Assembly (NCBI GenBank): GCA_023159155.1
Contig: JAJNNX010000024.1
Location: 434,001 to 498,000, forward strand
Length of the DNA: 64,000 nucleotides
Direction of reading: 5' to 3'
DNA from: Ustulina deusta
Taxonomy: Eukaryota > Ascomycota > Sordariomycetes > Xylariales > Xylariaceae
Both the position numbers and the translations under genes were made by a program. Of this stretch, positions 12,868-22,810 are shown piece by piece. How positions within the stretch are numbered: the stretch's first letter is position 1; each line of letters opens with the position of its first letter. The notes below the pieces were generated by a model. The model did not search any database. It worked only from the letters and a program-made list of their open reading frames with translations, and was not told the origin of the DNA.

Positions 12868-14061
12868 ATGGGAGACTTACGCTCCAGAAACCTGATCCTT
12901 GAATTAGCTGTAAGGGCAAAACAAGGTGTCCACAATCCGGCCAGTTTTATGACGGAGCTTCGTACACAACAGCAACAATATGCTTGTCTGCGCTGGCTCT
13001 GTCACTTCAAGGTACTCGCCCACATTCCCATCGCTCCCTCTTCGCTTTCATACGAAGAGCTAGCGCTCGCTTCTGGCGTACCTAAGAACACATTACGATC
13101 TGTGACCAGAATGGTCATCACGATGGGATTTTTGTGTGAGACATCGGAGGAGAGAGTCGCACATAATAGTCTCTCTGCGCCATTTGTCGAAGATCCCCAT
13201 CTCATGACGTGGTTGCTGCACACGAACAATCATACAGTCCCCTACATGAACGCTATGACTGAAGCTACGGAGCGATTTGGCGGTTCGACCGAAATCAATG
13301 AGACTGCCTTCAACATCGCGGCTGGCACTGATCTTGCCTTCTTCCCGTATCTCAATTCCCGACCGGATCTTGAGAAGGAGTTCGATGCCTACATGCACTG
13401 CGTGTCTGAGGTTAACGACGGTCTAAGCGCCGATCATCTCTTGAATGGGTTTGACTGGGAATCCCTTAGCGAGGGCGCACAAGTGGTCGATGTTGGTGGC
13501 GGCAGTGGCAACACCTCGCTTACAGTTGCACGAGCTTTTAAGAAGCTGCGTTTTATTGTCCAGGATCAGGCTACACCGATCGCCAATGCCCAAAGACGAA
13601 AGACTGAGACACACAGAGATGAGGCTTGGCAGCGCATTGCGTTACAGGAGCACGATTTCTTTGGCCCACAACCAGTGAGAGGCGCGGAGATATATTTGCT
13701 GCGGATGGTCATTCATGATTGGCCAGATGAGAAGGCCGTCCAGATTCTGCAACAGCTAGCGCGAGCTATGAGCCCTACGAGTCGGTTGCTCATCATGGAC
13801 ATGGTTATCCCAGCACCCGGATCAACATCGATAGTCTTCGAGGCTGCGTTGAGAGAGAAGGACCTTTGTATGTTGCAGACATGCAACGCCAAAGAACGAG
13901 AAGGAGGCGATTGGAGGAATTTGATCCGGAAGATCAATCCACCCATGAATATTCGTGCCATCAGGCGGCCAGACGGGTGTCTGCCTTCCGTGATTGAGGT
14001 GGCATTGGGGTATGACAACCATTCAACACTGGTGTACGGTGAGACTCTCCAGGCCATTTAA
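12868..14061 (+). CDS. SAM-dependent O-methyltransferase (sterigmatocystin/AflP-like)
   Basis: Intact single-exon gene of 397 codons. It should transfer a methyl group from S-adenosylmethionine to a phenolic hydroxyl of an aromatic metabolite in the cytosol. The N-terminal part (about 1-170) is the winged-helix dimerisation region typical of the Methyltransf_2 family. The SAM loop VVDVGGGSG is at residues 206-214. The catalytic-base motif IHDW has His at 283. The C-terminal DLCMLQTCNAKER and IRRPDGCLPSVIEV segments match fungal secondary-metabolite O-methyltransferases of about 400 residues. The start is the first ATG of the frame. It sits alone between a P450 relic and a transposon stack, about 35 kb from the PKS it probably served. 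Two TCGN5CGG motifs lie upstream. The substrate is inferred from context only. Confidence 0.9.
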   Translation: MGDLRSRNLILELAVRAKQGVHNPASFMTELRTQQQQYACLRWLCHFKVLAHIPIAPSSLSYEELALASGVPKNTLRSVTRMVITMGFLCETSEERVAHNSLSAPFVEDPHLMTWLLHTNNHTVPYMNAMTEATERFGGSTEINETAFNIAAGTDLAFFPYLNSRPDLEKEFDAYMHCVSEVNDGLSADHLLNGFDWESLSEGAQVVDVGGGSGNTSLTVARAFKKLRFIVQDQATPIANAQRRKTETHRDEAWQRIALQEHDFFGPQPVRGAEIYLLRMVIHDWPDEKAVQILQQLARAMSPTSRLLIMDMVIPAPGSTSIVFEAALREKDLCMLQTCNAKEREGGDWRNLIRKINPPMNIRAIRRPDGCLPSVIEVALGYDNHSTLVYGETLQAI

Positions 14062-14370
14062 GAAGGGATATTTGTCACGGAGAAGTGGACCCGAGGAATC
14101 CATGAGATCGGATCAATGTCTCACGGAGGAGTGGAGTTGCGATCTAGTGGAAAAAAAAACCAGTGCATATTCCATGTATAATCACCAGTAGTATATTCAG
14201 ATGATCTAAGATCTAAGTTCTAGTTACAAGCTATTTAGATATGGGACCTCTCGGAGTAGCATTGTGTCACGGTTAGGTAGATCCAAGGGATCCACCAGAA
14301 CGGATCAACGCTATTCTGAGAGACCCTGGATATATACATCTTATTTTATTCCTGATTCAATACCATTTTA
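14062..14370. other. 3' flank of the methyltransferase
   Basis: No gene seen. GC falls gradually towards the dispersed repeat that begins near 14,371. Confidence 0.5.
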
Positions 14371-14501
14371 TCTAGTAAAATAATTGGTATATGAGTATTA
14401 TATTTAGCTTGACTATATTATGACAAAAGGTAGGAAGACCTCAATATATATAGAAATAGTAATAACTATGCTTTTTATACCTTTAATTTTATATAATATA
14501 T
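14371..14501 (+). repeat. Dispersed repeat copy 1 (interrupted)
   Basis: This stretch matches 35,776-35,910 almost throughout, sharing segments such as tattatatttagctt, gaagacct and aatagtaataact. It matches 39,425-39,545 more distantly. It stops at 14,501, where the hairpin LTR element begins. Its continuation taaagtaa resumes at 18,671, exactly as in the uninterrupted copy at 35,905. It may be an LTR or end of an older element spanning to 35,950. Confidence 0.65.
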
Positions 14502-14773
14502 TGCAGCAGGGCTGGTGCTAGCGGCCCGCTGGCAGCTGCGAATGTGGCTGCACATCAATTGTTAGCCGTATTCGGGCCGCCTGCGGCCCGAACCGGCTAA
14601 TCTTCGGCTATATTCAGGGGGTTCGAATAGCTATAAAAGCCTTCGAACTTCTCAAAGCAACACTTACTTTAAACGTATAGCATTTTATACTAGTTTTCTA
14701 GTAGCAGGCGCTCTAGTTAGTTTTTGTTGTTTTTAGTTGTTTTAGTATCGAGTTGCCCCGTCCTTCTTTAATA
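14502..14773 (+). repeat. 5' LTR of hairpin element
   Basis: 272 bp starting tgcagcaggg and ending ttctttaata. It contains GC-rich inverted repeats (cgggccgcctgcggcccg near 14,573) and a TATA-like tataaaag near 14,631 flanked by two ttcgaa sites, which suits an LTR promoter. It is less mutated than the right copy. Confidence 0.85.
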
Positions 14774-17700
14774 GTATCCTTTTAGTAAAGCTACAATAAA
14801 GCAGTCCGCCATACAAATTTGTATGTAACGATGCTCGCACATGCTCATTGCTCCTCGGAGCACGACCTGTGATCGGAAACCAATGCTCGACGCCCTCCCA
14901 TACAAATTACTATACGAATATATCCACAACACGTCAATAGACTCAATGCCAGCTGCACAAAGACCAACCCAGCCAACTTGACCAGCCAACCCAGCCAACC
15001 TATTAGCCAGTCGATCAGCCAACCTACAAACAACCAATTCCCCGTACCAATACACCCACAAGCAGCCTCCCATACAAAACCACATACAAGTCTGCTCATA
15101 GCCGTACACCTTCCGGAAAGCCTAGTTTGCTATTGATCAGTCCGTTCATATGTCCGTACAACCAACCAAACCAATTGCCAGCCTAGCCACGTTGATCAGC
15201 CTTGCTGCCCTTGCCGCCTTAGCCATACGCACTCACCGCCGAGTCCCTTGCCAGAATACACCTACAAACAACCCGCCATACAAATTTGTATACAACCTTG
15301 CTCGTAGCTGTCCAAGTCCAGGGAAGCCTTCAGGTGGCCACTCCAGTTAGCCAGGCTAGCAATACGCGTTAATCAGCCCAATCGGCCCAGTTTTGTGTTG
15401 ATCAGTCAGTCCGTACGTTCATATACACGTTCGAGCAGCCCGCCATACAAATTTGTATACAAACGCGCTCATACCTGTACGCCATACGTACAACACACCG
15501 ATCAGCCAATCGCCCTCGTTTTCTAAGCCTTGTTGGCCAGCCATACGTATTGCCGGGTCAATCAGTCAGTCAGTCAGTCCCTTCATTGAAAAGTTGTTAG
15601 AGCAGACCTACATACATTTTGTATACAAATATGCTCGTACGCCTTCCAGTCCAAGGGAAGTTCTTCGTTCCAAGCCGCCGATCTGCCAGTTAGCCAGCCA
15701 GTCGATTAGCCAATTGCCCTCGCGAATCACGCCCCGACCCGAATACACCTACGAGCCGAATCACATACAAGTTACTATACGAACCAGCTCGCAAATATAC
15801 AGCCTCCAGGGAAGCCTCCGTTCCAAGTCTGCAATTAGCCCATCGCTACTGCATTAATCAGTCAAGTCCATATTCGAATACCGTACAAACAAGTTGCCAT
15901 ACAAGTTTATATGCAGACCTGCTCATACGCACATCGTCCATAGAAAGCCGTCGCTCCAAGCCGTCGCTTCAAGTCCTTCGTTTAGCGTTTTAGCGATCAG
16001 CCGGATCCCCCGTCACGAACAGTCCTACGAACAGATCCCCATACATTTTGTATATAAATACGCTCGCAGCGCTATAGCCTACGGGAAGGTCCGCTCCAAG
16101 CCTTCGTTAGCTATACGTACACCTCCGTTTTCGTCAATTTTATTGTTCAGCATTTTCAGCATTTTCGGCATTTTTTAGCATTTTTGGCGTTTTCAGCATA
16201 TTCGGCATTTTCGTTGTTTTTCGTTGTTTTCAGGCCTCTACACCGTTGATCAGCCAGTTCCCCCATACGAGTCGCCGTACGAACAAGTGCCCATATAGTT
16301 TATATGGGAGTCAGCTCGAATACGTACGGTCCAAGGGAAGCGCTATATAGACCTTGTTTTTGAAGCCTCGTTTTGAAAGCGTTGTTTTCGTTGCGGTGTT
16401 CAGCGCCATATATCGCCCTTCAAGTTGTTGCGTTGATCAGCCAGGCCTACTACGTTTGGTAGCCTACAAACACATTCACGTACTAATTTGTATGCGAATA
16501 TGTTCGTGACCTACAGAGGAGCGTCTGTTTATAGTTTTAATCGGTGAATTGCCATGCCGTTGATCAGCCAGTCCTTCGTTCAGTGGCCATACGTACCAAC
16601 AAGTCCTTCGTTCAATGGCTGTACGAGCAGATCCCCATACTATTTGTATGTGAATATGCTCCTACACCCATGGTCCAAGGGAAGCCATTGTTCATCAGCC
16701 AATTGACGGACTGCCACGCTGCTGATCGGCCAATTCAGTCATATACACGCGTTAGCCAGTTCAGCCGTTATACGTACGATTGATCAGCGACTTAGCCGAT
16801 ATATGCGCGTACGAGCAGCCACTCATACTAATTTGTATGTGTGTGTGCTCGTATTGACACGTTACACCCCGTCCGCTATTGATTAGCGATTCTGTTACAT
16901 ATGCGTTGATTAGCGAGTTTATACTAGTTTTATACGCGTACGAGCAAGTCCACGTACTGTTTTATATGGACAAGTGCTCTTACTGATATTACGTTCGCTG
17001 TTGATTAGCGATTTTCAGCCATATTATTATATATGCGTTGATCAGCGAGTTTACCACGTTTTCAGTTACGTACGAGCAGGCGCACATATAATTTCCTATG
17101 CGAACCTGCTCGTACATACATTAATCACCTACGCAAGGGCCTTCCGATTAGCCCTACACCTTCTGTACCGATCAGTCAGTTTGTGTGAAGGATGTGGGCG
17201 TACGAGCAATTGCCCATACAATTTGTATGGCAATCTGCTCATACCTATACGACCTACACGTTTTACGCCTTATACACATACATAGCAATATGTATATAGC
17301 GCAGTACTGCGATAATCAGTCAGCCAAATTGTTATTGCTGCGCTGATCAGTTATTTGGTTGCGTACGAACAACTCCCCATACTATTTTGTATGTGAACTT
17401 GTTTGCACCATACATATTTGATAGTTATCGCAGCACTGCCGATTAGTTAATTTGTTATTGCTGCGCTGATTAGTCAAATCGCCATTGCTACACTAACTAG
17501 TTAATCCGTTGCGTACGAGCAAACTCTTATACTATTTTGTATGTGAACTTGCTTGTAGCATACAAATCGCATGGTTAGCCGCATTGCCGATTGAGACGCA
17601 TATGGCCCTACGGATATAGTACAGCACTGCCGATCAGTTGATTTGTTATTGCTGCGCTGATCAGCTATTTTGTATGCGTACGCACAGCACTGCCGATGCG

Positions 17701-18398
17701 TTATTGCTGCGCTGCCGATCTACGATTCTCCTTTTGCGTATGAGCGGCCACCTATACTAAGTTGTATGGGGACGCGCTTGCACTTGCAATTTTTAGAGTT
17801 ATTTACGAAAGTCTATCTACGAGGCCGATTAGGGCCTATTCTATGAACTCTGACCTATATGTATACTATCGGAAAACGTTACTGCGGTTATATAGAGATT
17901 TGTATGTATAGAGAGTAGTGAGGGCTATGGCGTGACTTTTTGTATGGAGATTTAGCTTGGGTTCGAAGTGGTGGCCAGTTTTTTGGAATAGAGGCGTGGC
18001 ACTTACCTAGGTTTTAATACGAGATACTGGCAGATACCGCTATATATGTTAGGTCTGGATAGAATTGCATATGTTTTATATGGGAATATGTTGAAGGAAT
18101 ACGAAGGAATGGGGCATTTGAAGGGCTGAAGGGTTATGCTAAGGGGTCATGCCAGAGGGCATATAAGGCATACGGACTAAGGGAAGGGAAGTTTATACGA
18201 ATATGTGACTGGTTTAGCAATCGGCTGATTAAGGGCTTGGTGGCCTAGTGGGTTAGGGCTGTTTTTTTTTTTTTTTTAGGCTGTTGAGGCCTAGGGGTTT
18301 GAGTGGGTGTTATGTTGTGTTGTTTTTTTTGGTGTTTTTAGCTCTGTATTTTTGGATTCGAAGCTATCTGGAGAATAAGGCTCCGAATAAGGGAAGTT
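14774..18398 (+). repeat. Array of about 19 palindromic hairpin repeats
   Basis: Each unit is an inverted repeat of about 35-46 bp. Outer arms are TACGAGCA and TGCTCGTA; inner arms are CATAC and GTATG around an AAATTT-like centre, with 5-7 unconserved bases between arms. Centres fall near 14,818, 14,905, 15,080, 15,285, 15,451, 15,617, 15,770, 15,905, 16,046, 16,298, 16,485, 16,642, 16,832, 16,960, 17,092, 17,222, 17,385, 17,534 and 17,760. Most spacings are 130-190 bp. Both arms vary together in several units (for example GAACA with TGTTC), which suggests the pairing itself is maintained. From 17,800 to 18,398 there are no hairpins and no gene. Confidence 0.8.
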
Positions 18399-18670
18399 TG
18401 CAGTAGGGCTGGTGCTAGCGGCCCGCTGGCAGCTGCGAATGTGGCTGCATATTAATTGTTAGCTGTATTTGGGCCGCCTGCGGCCCGAACTGGCTGATCT
18501 TTGGCTATATTTAGGGGGTTCGAATAGCTATAAAAGCCTTCGAATTTCTCAGAGCAATACTTACTTTAGACGTATAGCATTTTATACTAGTTTTTTAGTA
18601 GTAGGCGCTCTAGTTTGTTTTTGTTGTTTTTAGTTGTTTTAGTGTTGAGTTGCCCCGTCCTTCTTTAATA
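18399..18670 (+). repeat. 3' LTR of hairpin element
   Basis: 272 bp, identical in length to the 5' LTR. Differences are mostly C-to-T in this copy (for example cacatcaa to catattaa, gccgtattcgg to gctgtatttgg), the direction and context expected of RIP. This copy borders the fully A/T block, while the other borders normal DNA. Confidence 0.85.
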
Positions 18671-19966
18671 TAAAGTAATTTTTTAATTAATTATAATAGT
18701 TTTAGTTAAGAAAAAAGTTTTTAAACTTTTATAGAATGTTTATTTTTGCTGTTCTAATATTTTTGTTTGCTATATTTATTATTATTAGTATAAAATAGCT
18801 ATAGTTTTTATAAAATTTTTAGTAGTATTTAGTTGTTTTTATAATTTTATTATATTTAATTAAGTATTATATATATATTTGTTTAATATAAAATATATGT
18901 TTTTTTTTCTTAAAATAAATTAAAGTAATTTTATTAATATTTTATTTTTTATAAACCTAGCGTTTTTTTTTAGATTTTTAAATATGTTTTTAAAAAATAG
19001 TTTAGTTAGTTTATTTATTATTATATTTTTTATATAAATTTTTTTTAGTTATATTATTTTTATTTAATTTATTTATAAATAAAGTATATTTAAATATTAA
19101 TATATTAATTTTTATTATATTATATTAAGTTTTTTATAAGTATAATTAATTTTTAATTATTATTATATTTAGTTTCTTATATAAACAAGTTAATTATATA
19201 GTTTTTTTTAGTTATATTAGTAATTTTTATATATTTTATTTTATATATAAATAGAGCTATAGTTTATTATAGTTTAAATAAGTAATTAATTATATTATTA
19301 TTTAAATTAAAAATATATTTCAAAGTTAATTTTTATATATTTAAATCTTTTTTTTAATTTATATTAGTTTAGTTTATTAATAGTTTCAATAGTTTTTTAA
19401 ATATTAAATAATATATTTTAGTTTTTAAAAAATACTATAATATTTATTTAATTGTTGTTTTATATATTAAAGTTAAATTTAATATATATTTATTAATATA
19501 TAAAATAACAAACATAATATTTAATTATATACTTAATATTAAATATATTAAAAATCTAACTATAGATTAATATTTATTTTTAGTTTTTTTATAGTGTTAT
19601 TATAATTATAAAAATATTAATTAGTTTATATTTTTTTAGTTTAAATTAAATAAATATTTTATTAATATATTTTTATTAATTAAAATAAATAGTTTTATTT
19701 TTTTAGTTATATTATATATAAATATTTAAATAATATTAATATAGTTTAAAATTAGTTATTTAGAATTATTTATTAAAAACTATTTTAATATTTTTTATTT
19801 TAGTAATATTTTTTTAATAAATAGGTTGTTTATATAAATAGCTACAAATTTTTTTATTTTTTTGCTTATAAAAATTTTATAATTTATTAAAAATAGTTTA
19901 AATTTTTTTATTACTAAAAATTCTAATAATATCTTGAACTAAACTTTAAATATTTATTTTAGTTTA
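18671..19966. repeat. RIP-degraded AT-rich sequence
   Basis: Almost pure A/T with no open frames. It begins with the continuation of the dispersed repeat (taaagtaa) and is probably the interior of an older element. No gene seen. Confidence 0.6.
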
Positions 19967-20272
19967 TGTTGGAACAATATTGCCAGGTCAATCGTACGCC
20001 ATATTCGGTACAGCCATCTTGGCCACCTTGGTGGCCAAGTTGGGTGGTTGGGCCCGTATGGGCCCATATGGCCAGGGGCTAGGTGGACCCTCCGTACTTC
20101 GTACGAAGGGTATACCTAGCACCTCCCATACCTTCCAAATCCTTTCCTTCTCTTTTTAATATAGACAAGGCACCGAACATAGTACAATACATTGTATGGT
20201 GTTCGCCTTCACAGATCCGTCTCGCGTACGTGCGACGTACGCGCATGCTACCCAGGGTAGAGCCTACCAACA
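19967..20272 (+). mobile_element. Young solo LTR (306 bp)
   Basis: A GC-balanced insert in otherwise A/T-only DNA. It starts TGTTGG and ends CCAACA, matching inverted LTR termini. It is flanked by perfect 5-bp duplications, GTTTA at 19,962-19,966 and GTTTA at 20,273-20,277. No interior is present, so it is a solo LTR or a small LTR-like element. It contains several short palindromes (gggcccgtatgggccc, gtacttcgtac, acgtacgtgcgacgtacg-like). It shows no RIP damage, so it arrived after its surroundings were mutated. Two overlapping short frames inside it are not genes. Strand is arbitrary. Confidence 0.85.
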
Positions 20273-20846
20273 GTTTATATATGTAATTAGTTTTATTTTT
20301 AAACTTATTAAATTATTTAATATAAATATTTTTTTTATTTCTTTATAAAAAAATATTATTTTTATATTGATTTGTTTAATTTTTAGGTTTTATATTATTA
20401 TTATTATAAATAATATTTTATAGCTTATTAGTTTTATTATAAATATAAATGTTTTAAAATAAGTAATTTTTTTAATTTATTTAAAACTTCTAACTACTTA
20501 TTTAGCTTTATATTAAATTATTTTATTATTTAATTTTTGTTTTAGTTTATAGATTTTTTTTTAATATATATATATGTTTAATTTTTATTATTATTATTTA
20601 TATATTATTTTTCATATTAAGTTTTTAATATTACAGCTAGTACTAATACAATATAAAATATTTAAACTTTAGATTTTAAAATAAATTAATAGTTTTTAAT
20701 TAAGTATTATAACTCTAGTTAACTAGGTACTATATTATTAATAGTTAAATTAAATAGATTTCTAATTTAGAACAAGTTTTAAATAAATAAATTTAAAACA
20801 ATGTTTATTATAATATTTTAGCGTTTTTTTTAAGCTAATAAAAATA
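20273..20846. repeat. RIP-degraded AT-rich sequence
   Basis: A/T-only continuation of 18,671-19,966 after the solo LTR. No frame and no recognisable feature. Confidence 0.55.
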
Positions 20847-21331
20847 TATTACAAACTAACAACACAAGGGACTTATTAAAAGGACCAAGCGCAGGGCGTA
20901 AGAAAAGGGCTTCTAGTATACAACCAATAAAAAAAGTATTAAAAGCTCTAAGGTATATAATAGATTACTAGATTACTAATAAACAAGTAAGCCTAAATTA
21001 TATAATAGATCACTAGATTATTAGTAAGCGGGTAAACTAGAAAAACAAGGTCTAATTAGCAAAACCTAACATTAAATAAAAAGAAAATAGCTGTAAAGTT
21101 ATAAACATATTTATTATATTTTATAATTAAATAGTTTTATTATTATTATTTAATTTAAGCATATAAATAAGTTCTTAGAACTATTTATATAAAAGTTTAT
21201 TTTTTAATAAATATTAAATAATATAAATATTAGATCTATTATAATATTAACTTTTTATTAAACAAACTTTATTATTATAATATTATAGCAAACTATTATA
21301 TTAGTTTGTTTAATATAGCAAAATTATTATA
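20847..21331 (+). repeat. 5' LTR of family-A copy 2
   Basis: 485 bp starting tattacaaac (from TGTTACGAAC-like) and ending gggttattaca-like, now aaattattata. It retains GC-containing patches (ggaccaagcgcagggcg near 20,901), as does the 5' LTR of copy 1. It carries tandem sub-repeats with gattactagattactaataaac. Confidence 0.78.
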
Positions 21332-22107
21332 TTTTAAATAATTATTGTTTAGTTAATATTAAATAAACCTAATTAATTATATAATATAAAATAGCTTTTA
21401 AAAATTTGACTCTAGAATAAATGTAATAGTTGTTTGATTAATTATAAATATAAGTTATTTAATTTAAAAAAAATAACAAATAGCTTAAGAACTAGATAAA
21501 TATAACCAATAAAGTTTAATAAAAACCTAAAATAACTTAAAAAATTTATAATATAAGTTAAAACATATATTTAATATTACAACAAAGATTTTATAAATAA
21601 AAGAAAAAAAGTCCTATGTATAGCAGGATATTTTACTAGAAATGCCTTGGAATGGTAGTGTTTAAGGACATCCCAGGATTTAAAACAGTATTAATAAACA
21701 TATACAAGAACTCTAAGAAAGAACGCTAGGCCAAACAAAAACTTATAATAATATGTTAGAAAAAAGCAGCATACAAGTATGCAGCTAAATTTAAGAAAGT
21801 TCTAACATAAACTTTATAATTAAATATTAATATATTAATAACGGTGTTCTATAACGGACTAAAAGAGTTAGTTTAAAACAAGTTGTATAAAAATAAAAAA
21901 CTAGATAAATTTAAAAATTATATTGTTTAAGCTATTAAGATTAATAACTAATTTTATAAATAATAGTAATAAAAGAAACAATAAAATATGTTCTATTTAG
22001 CAAATATTAAAAAATAATAAACGTAGAGATCTATAGTTATAAGGACTTATATAGGACTTATAGAACTTAATATAACTAATAAAAATAAAAACTAAAGCAA
22101 GGTTAAA

Positions 22108-22149
22108 TGTTACAACTGCAATTAAAAAAGGTATTATGTTTAAAACTAT
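22108..22149 (+). pseudogene. Relic of gag CCHC zinc knuckle
   Basis: Reading tgt tac aac tgc ... tat ... tat gives the exact C-x2-C-x4-H-x4-C spacing of a retroviral-type nucleocapsid knuckle. The His and last Cys codons are both TAT, as CAT-to-TAT and TGT-to-TAT transitions would produce, and two internal codons are TAA. The matching place in copy 1 (about 6,740-6,780, minus strand) has TAT at the first Cys codons too and a one-base length change. Confidence 0.6.
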
Positions 22150-22580
22150 AACAAGCTATAAAAAGAACAAAAATATAAGAATATAAAATAAGCTAAAGCA
22201 ATAATAATAATAATACTATAAATTAATTTAATATAGTTAAAAAAGCAATAAAAAATAATAAAGTTTATTTTATAATATAATAAATATATTTTAAATAAAG
22301 TATATAAATAATATTTTTATACTTAATAATTAGCAAGCTTTATAAAACAATAATAATAATTATTATAAATAAAAAAATACTTAATATATTTAAGCTTACT
22401 AAAAATATATTTAAACTATTTATATATAAAAAAATCTTAATAAGCAATATAATAAAAATATATATATTATAAAGACTTAAAAAAGTATATATAGCATAAC
22501 AATATAATAGAATTATTAAAAAAATCTATTATAAAAATATTTATAGGCAATTAGACTAAATATTTTAATATATATTATAA

Positions 22581-22810
22581 TAGTTAATATAGTTTTAACA
22601 AAACCTACAAAAACTCCAGACCTATATAGCAATAAAATAAAAAGTTTATATACGGATTAACCTAACTTTATAGCTATATATACAAAATCTATATCTATTT
22701 ACTTTATAAACTCTAATTTTTTTTTTTTTTTTTTTTTTTTTTTAGTTTAAAATCTTTATTTATAGTATTAATAAACTAGCTATAAAAATTTTACTTAATT
22801 AATTATAATA
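22581..22810 (+). repeat. Left LTR of family B
   Basis: 230 bp, the same length as 28,290-28,519. It includes a long T run at about 22,720-22,743 and the shared words gacctatatag and taataaactagctata. Confidence 0.8.

Larger units (their letters stand above)
14502..18670 (+). mobile_element. Non-coding LTR element with hairpin array
   Basis: Two 272-bp direct repeats (14,502-14,773 and 18,399-18,670) bound 3.6 kb that has no gag or pol. The interior holds about 19 copies of an imperfect palindrome, separated by spacers rich in GATCAGCCAGT-like and CAGCACTGCCGAT-like words. A purine-rich tract (aataagggaagtt) directly precedes the right LTR, as a polypurine tract does, which puts the element on the plus strand. 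The organisation resembles large non-autonomous LTR elements (LARD/TRIM type), which depend on another element's proteins. It is inserted in a dispersed repeat whose sequence resumes at 18,671. I do not recognise the family. Confidence 0.75.

Noticed and set aside
14625..14665. gggttcgaatagc as a tRNA T-arm
   Set aside because: No cloverleaf can be drawn. The ttcgaa words occur at the same place in both LTRs next to a TATA-like box.
14768..17285. Several open frames of 60-130 codons in the hairpin element (for example 15,453-15,857)
   Set aside because: They are read through the repeats, differ in frame and strand, and encode only repeat-derived low-complexity peptides.
14801..17790. Regular palindromic repeats as a CRISPR array
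   Set aside because: The genome is eukaryotic, spacers and repeats are both degenerate, spacing varies from about 90 to 250 bp, and there are no cas genes. LTRs bound the array.
20079..20286. Overlapping frames on both strands in the GC-balanced insert
   Set aside because: They lie within a solo LTR with perfect target duplications, and the partly palindromic sequence opens both strands.
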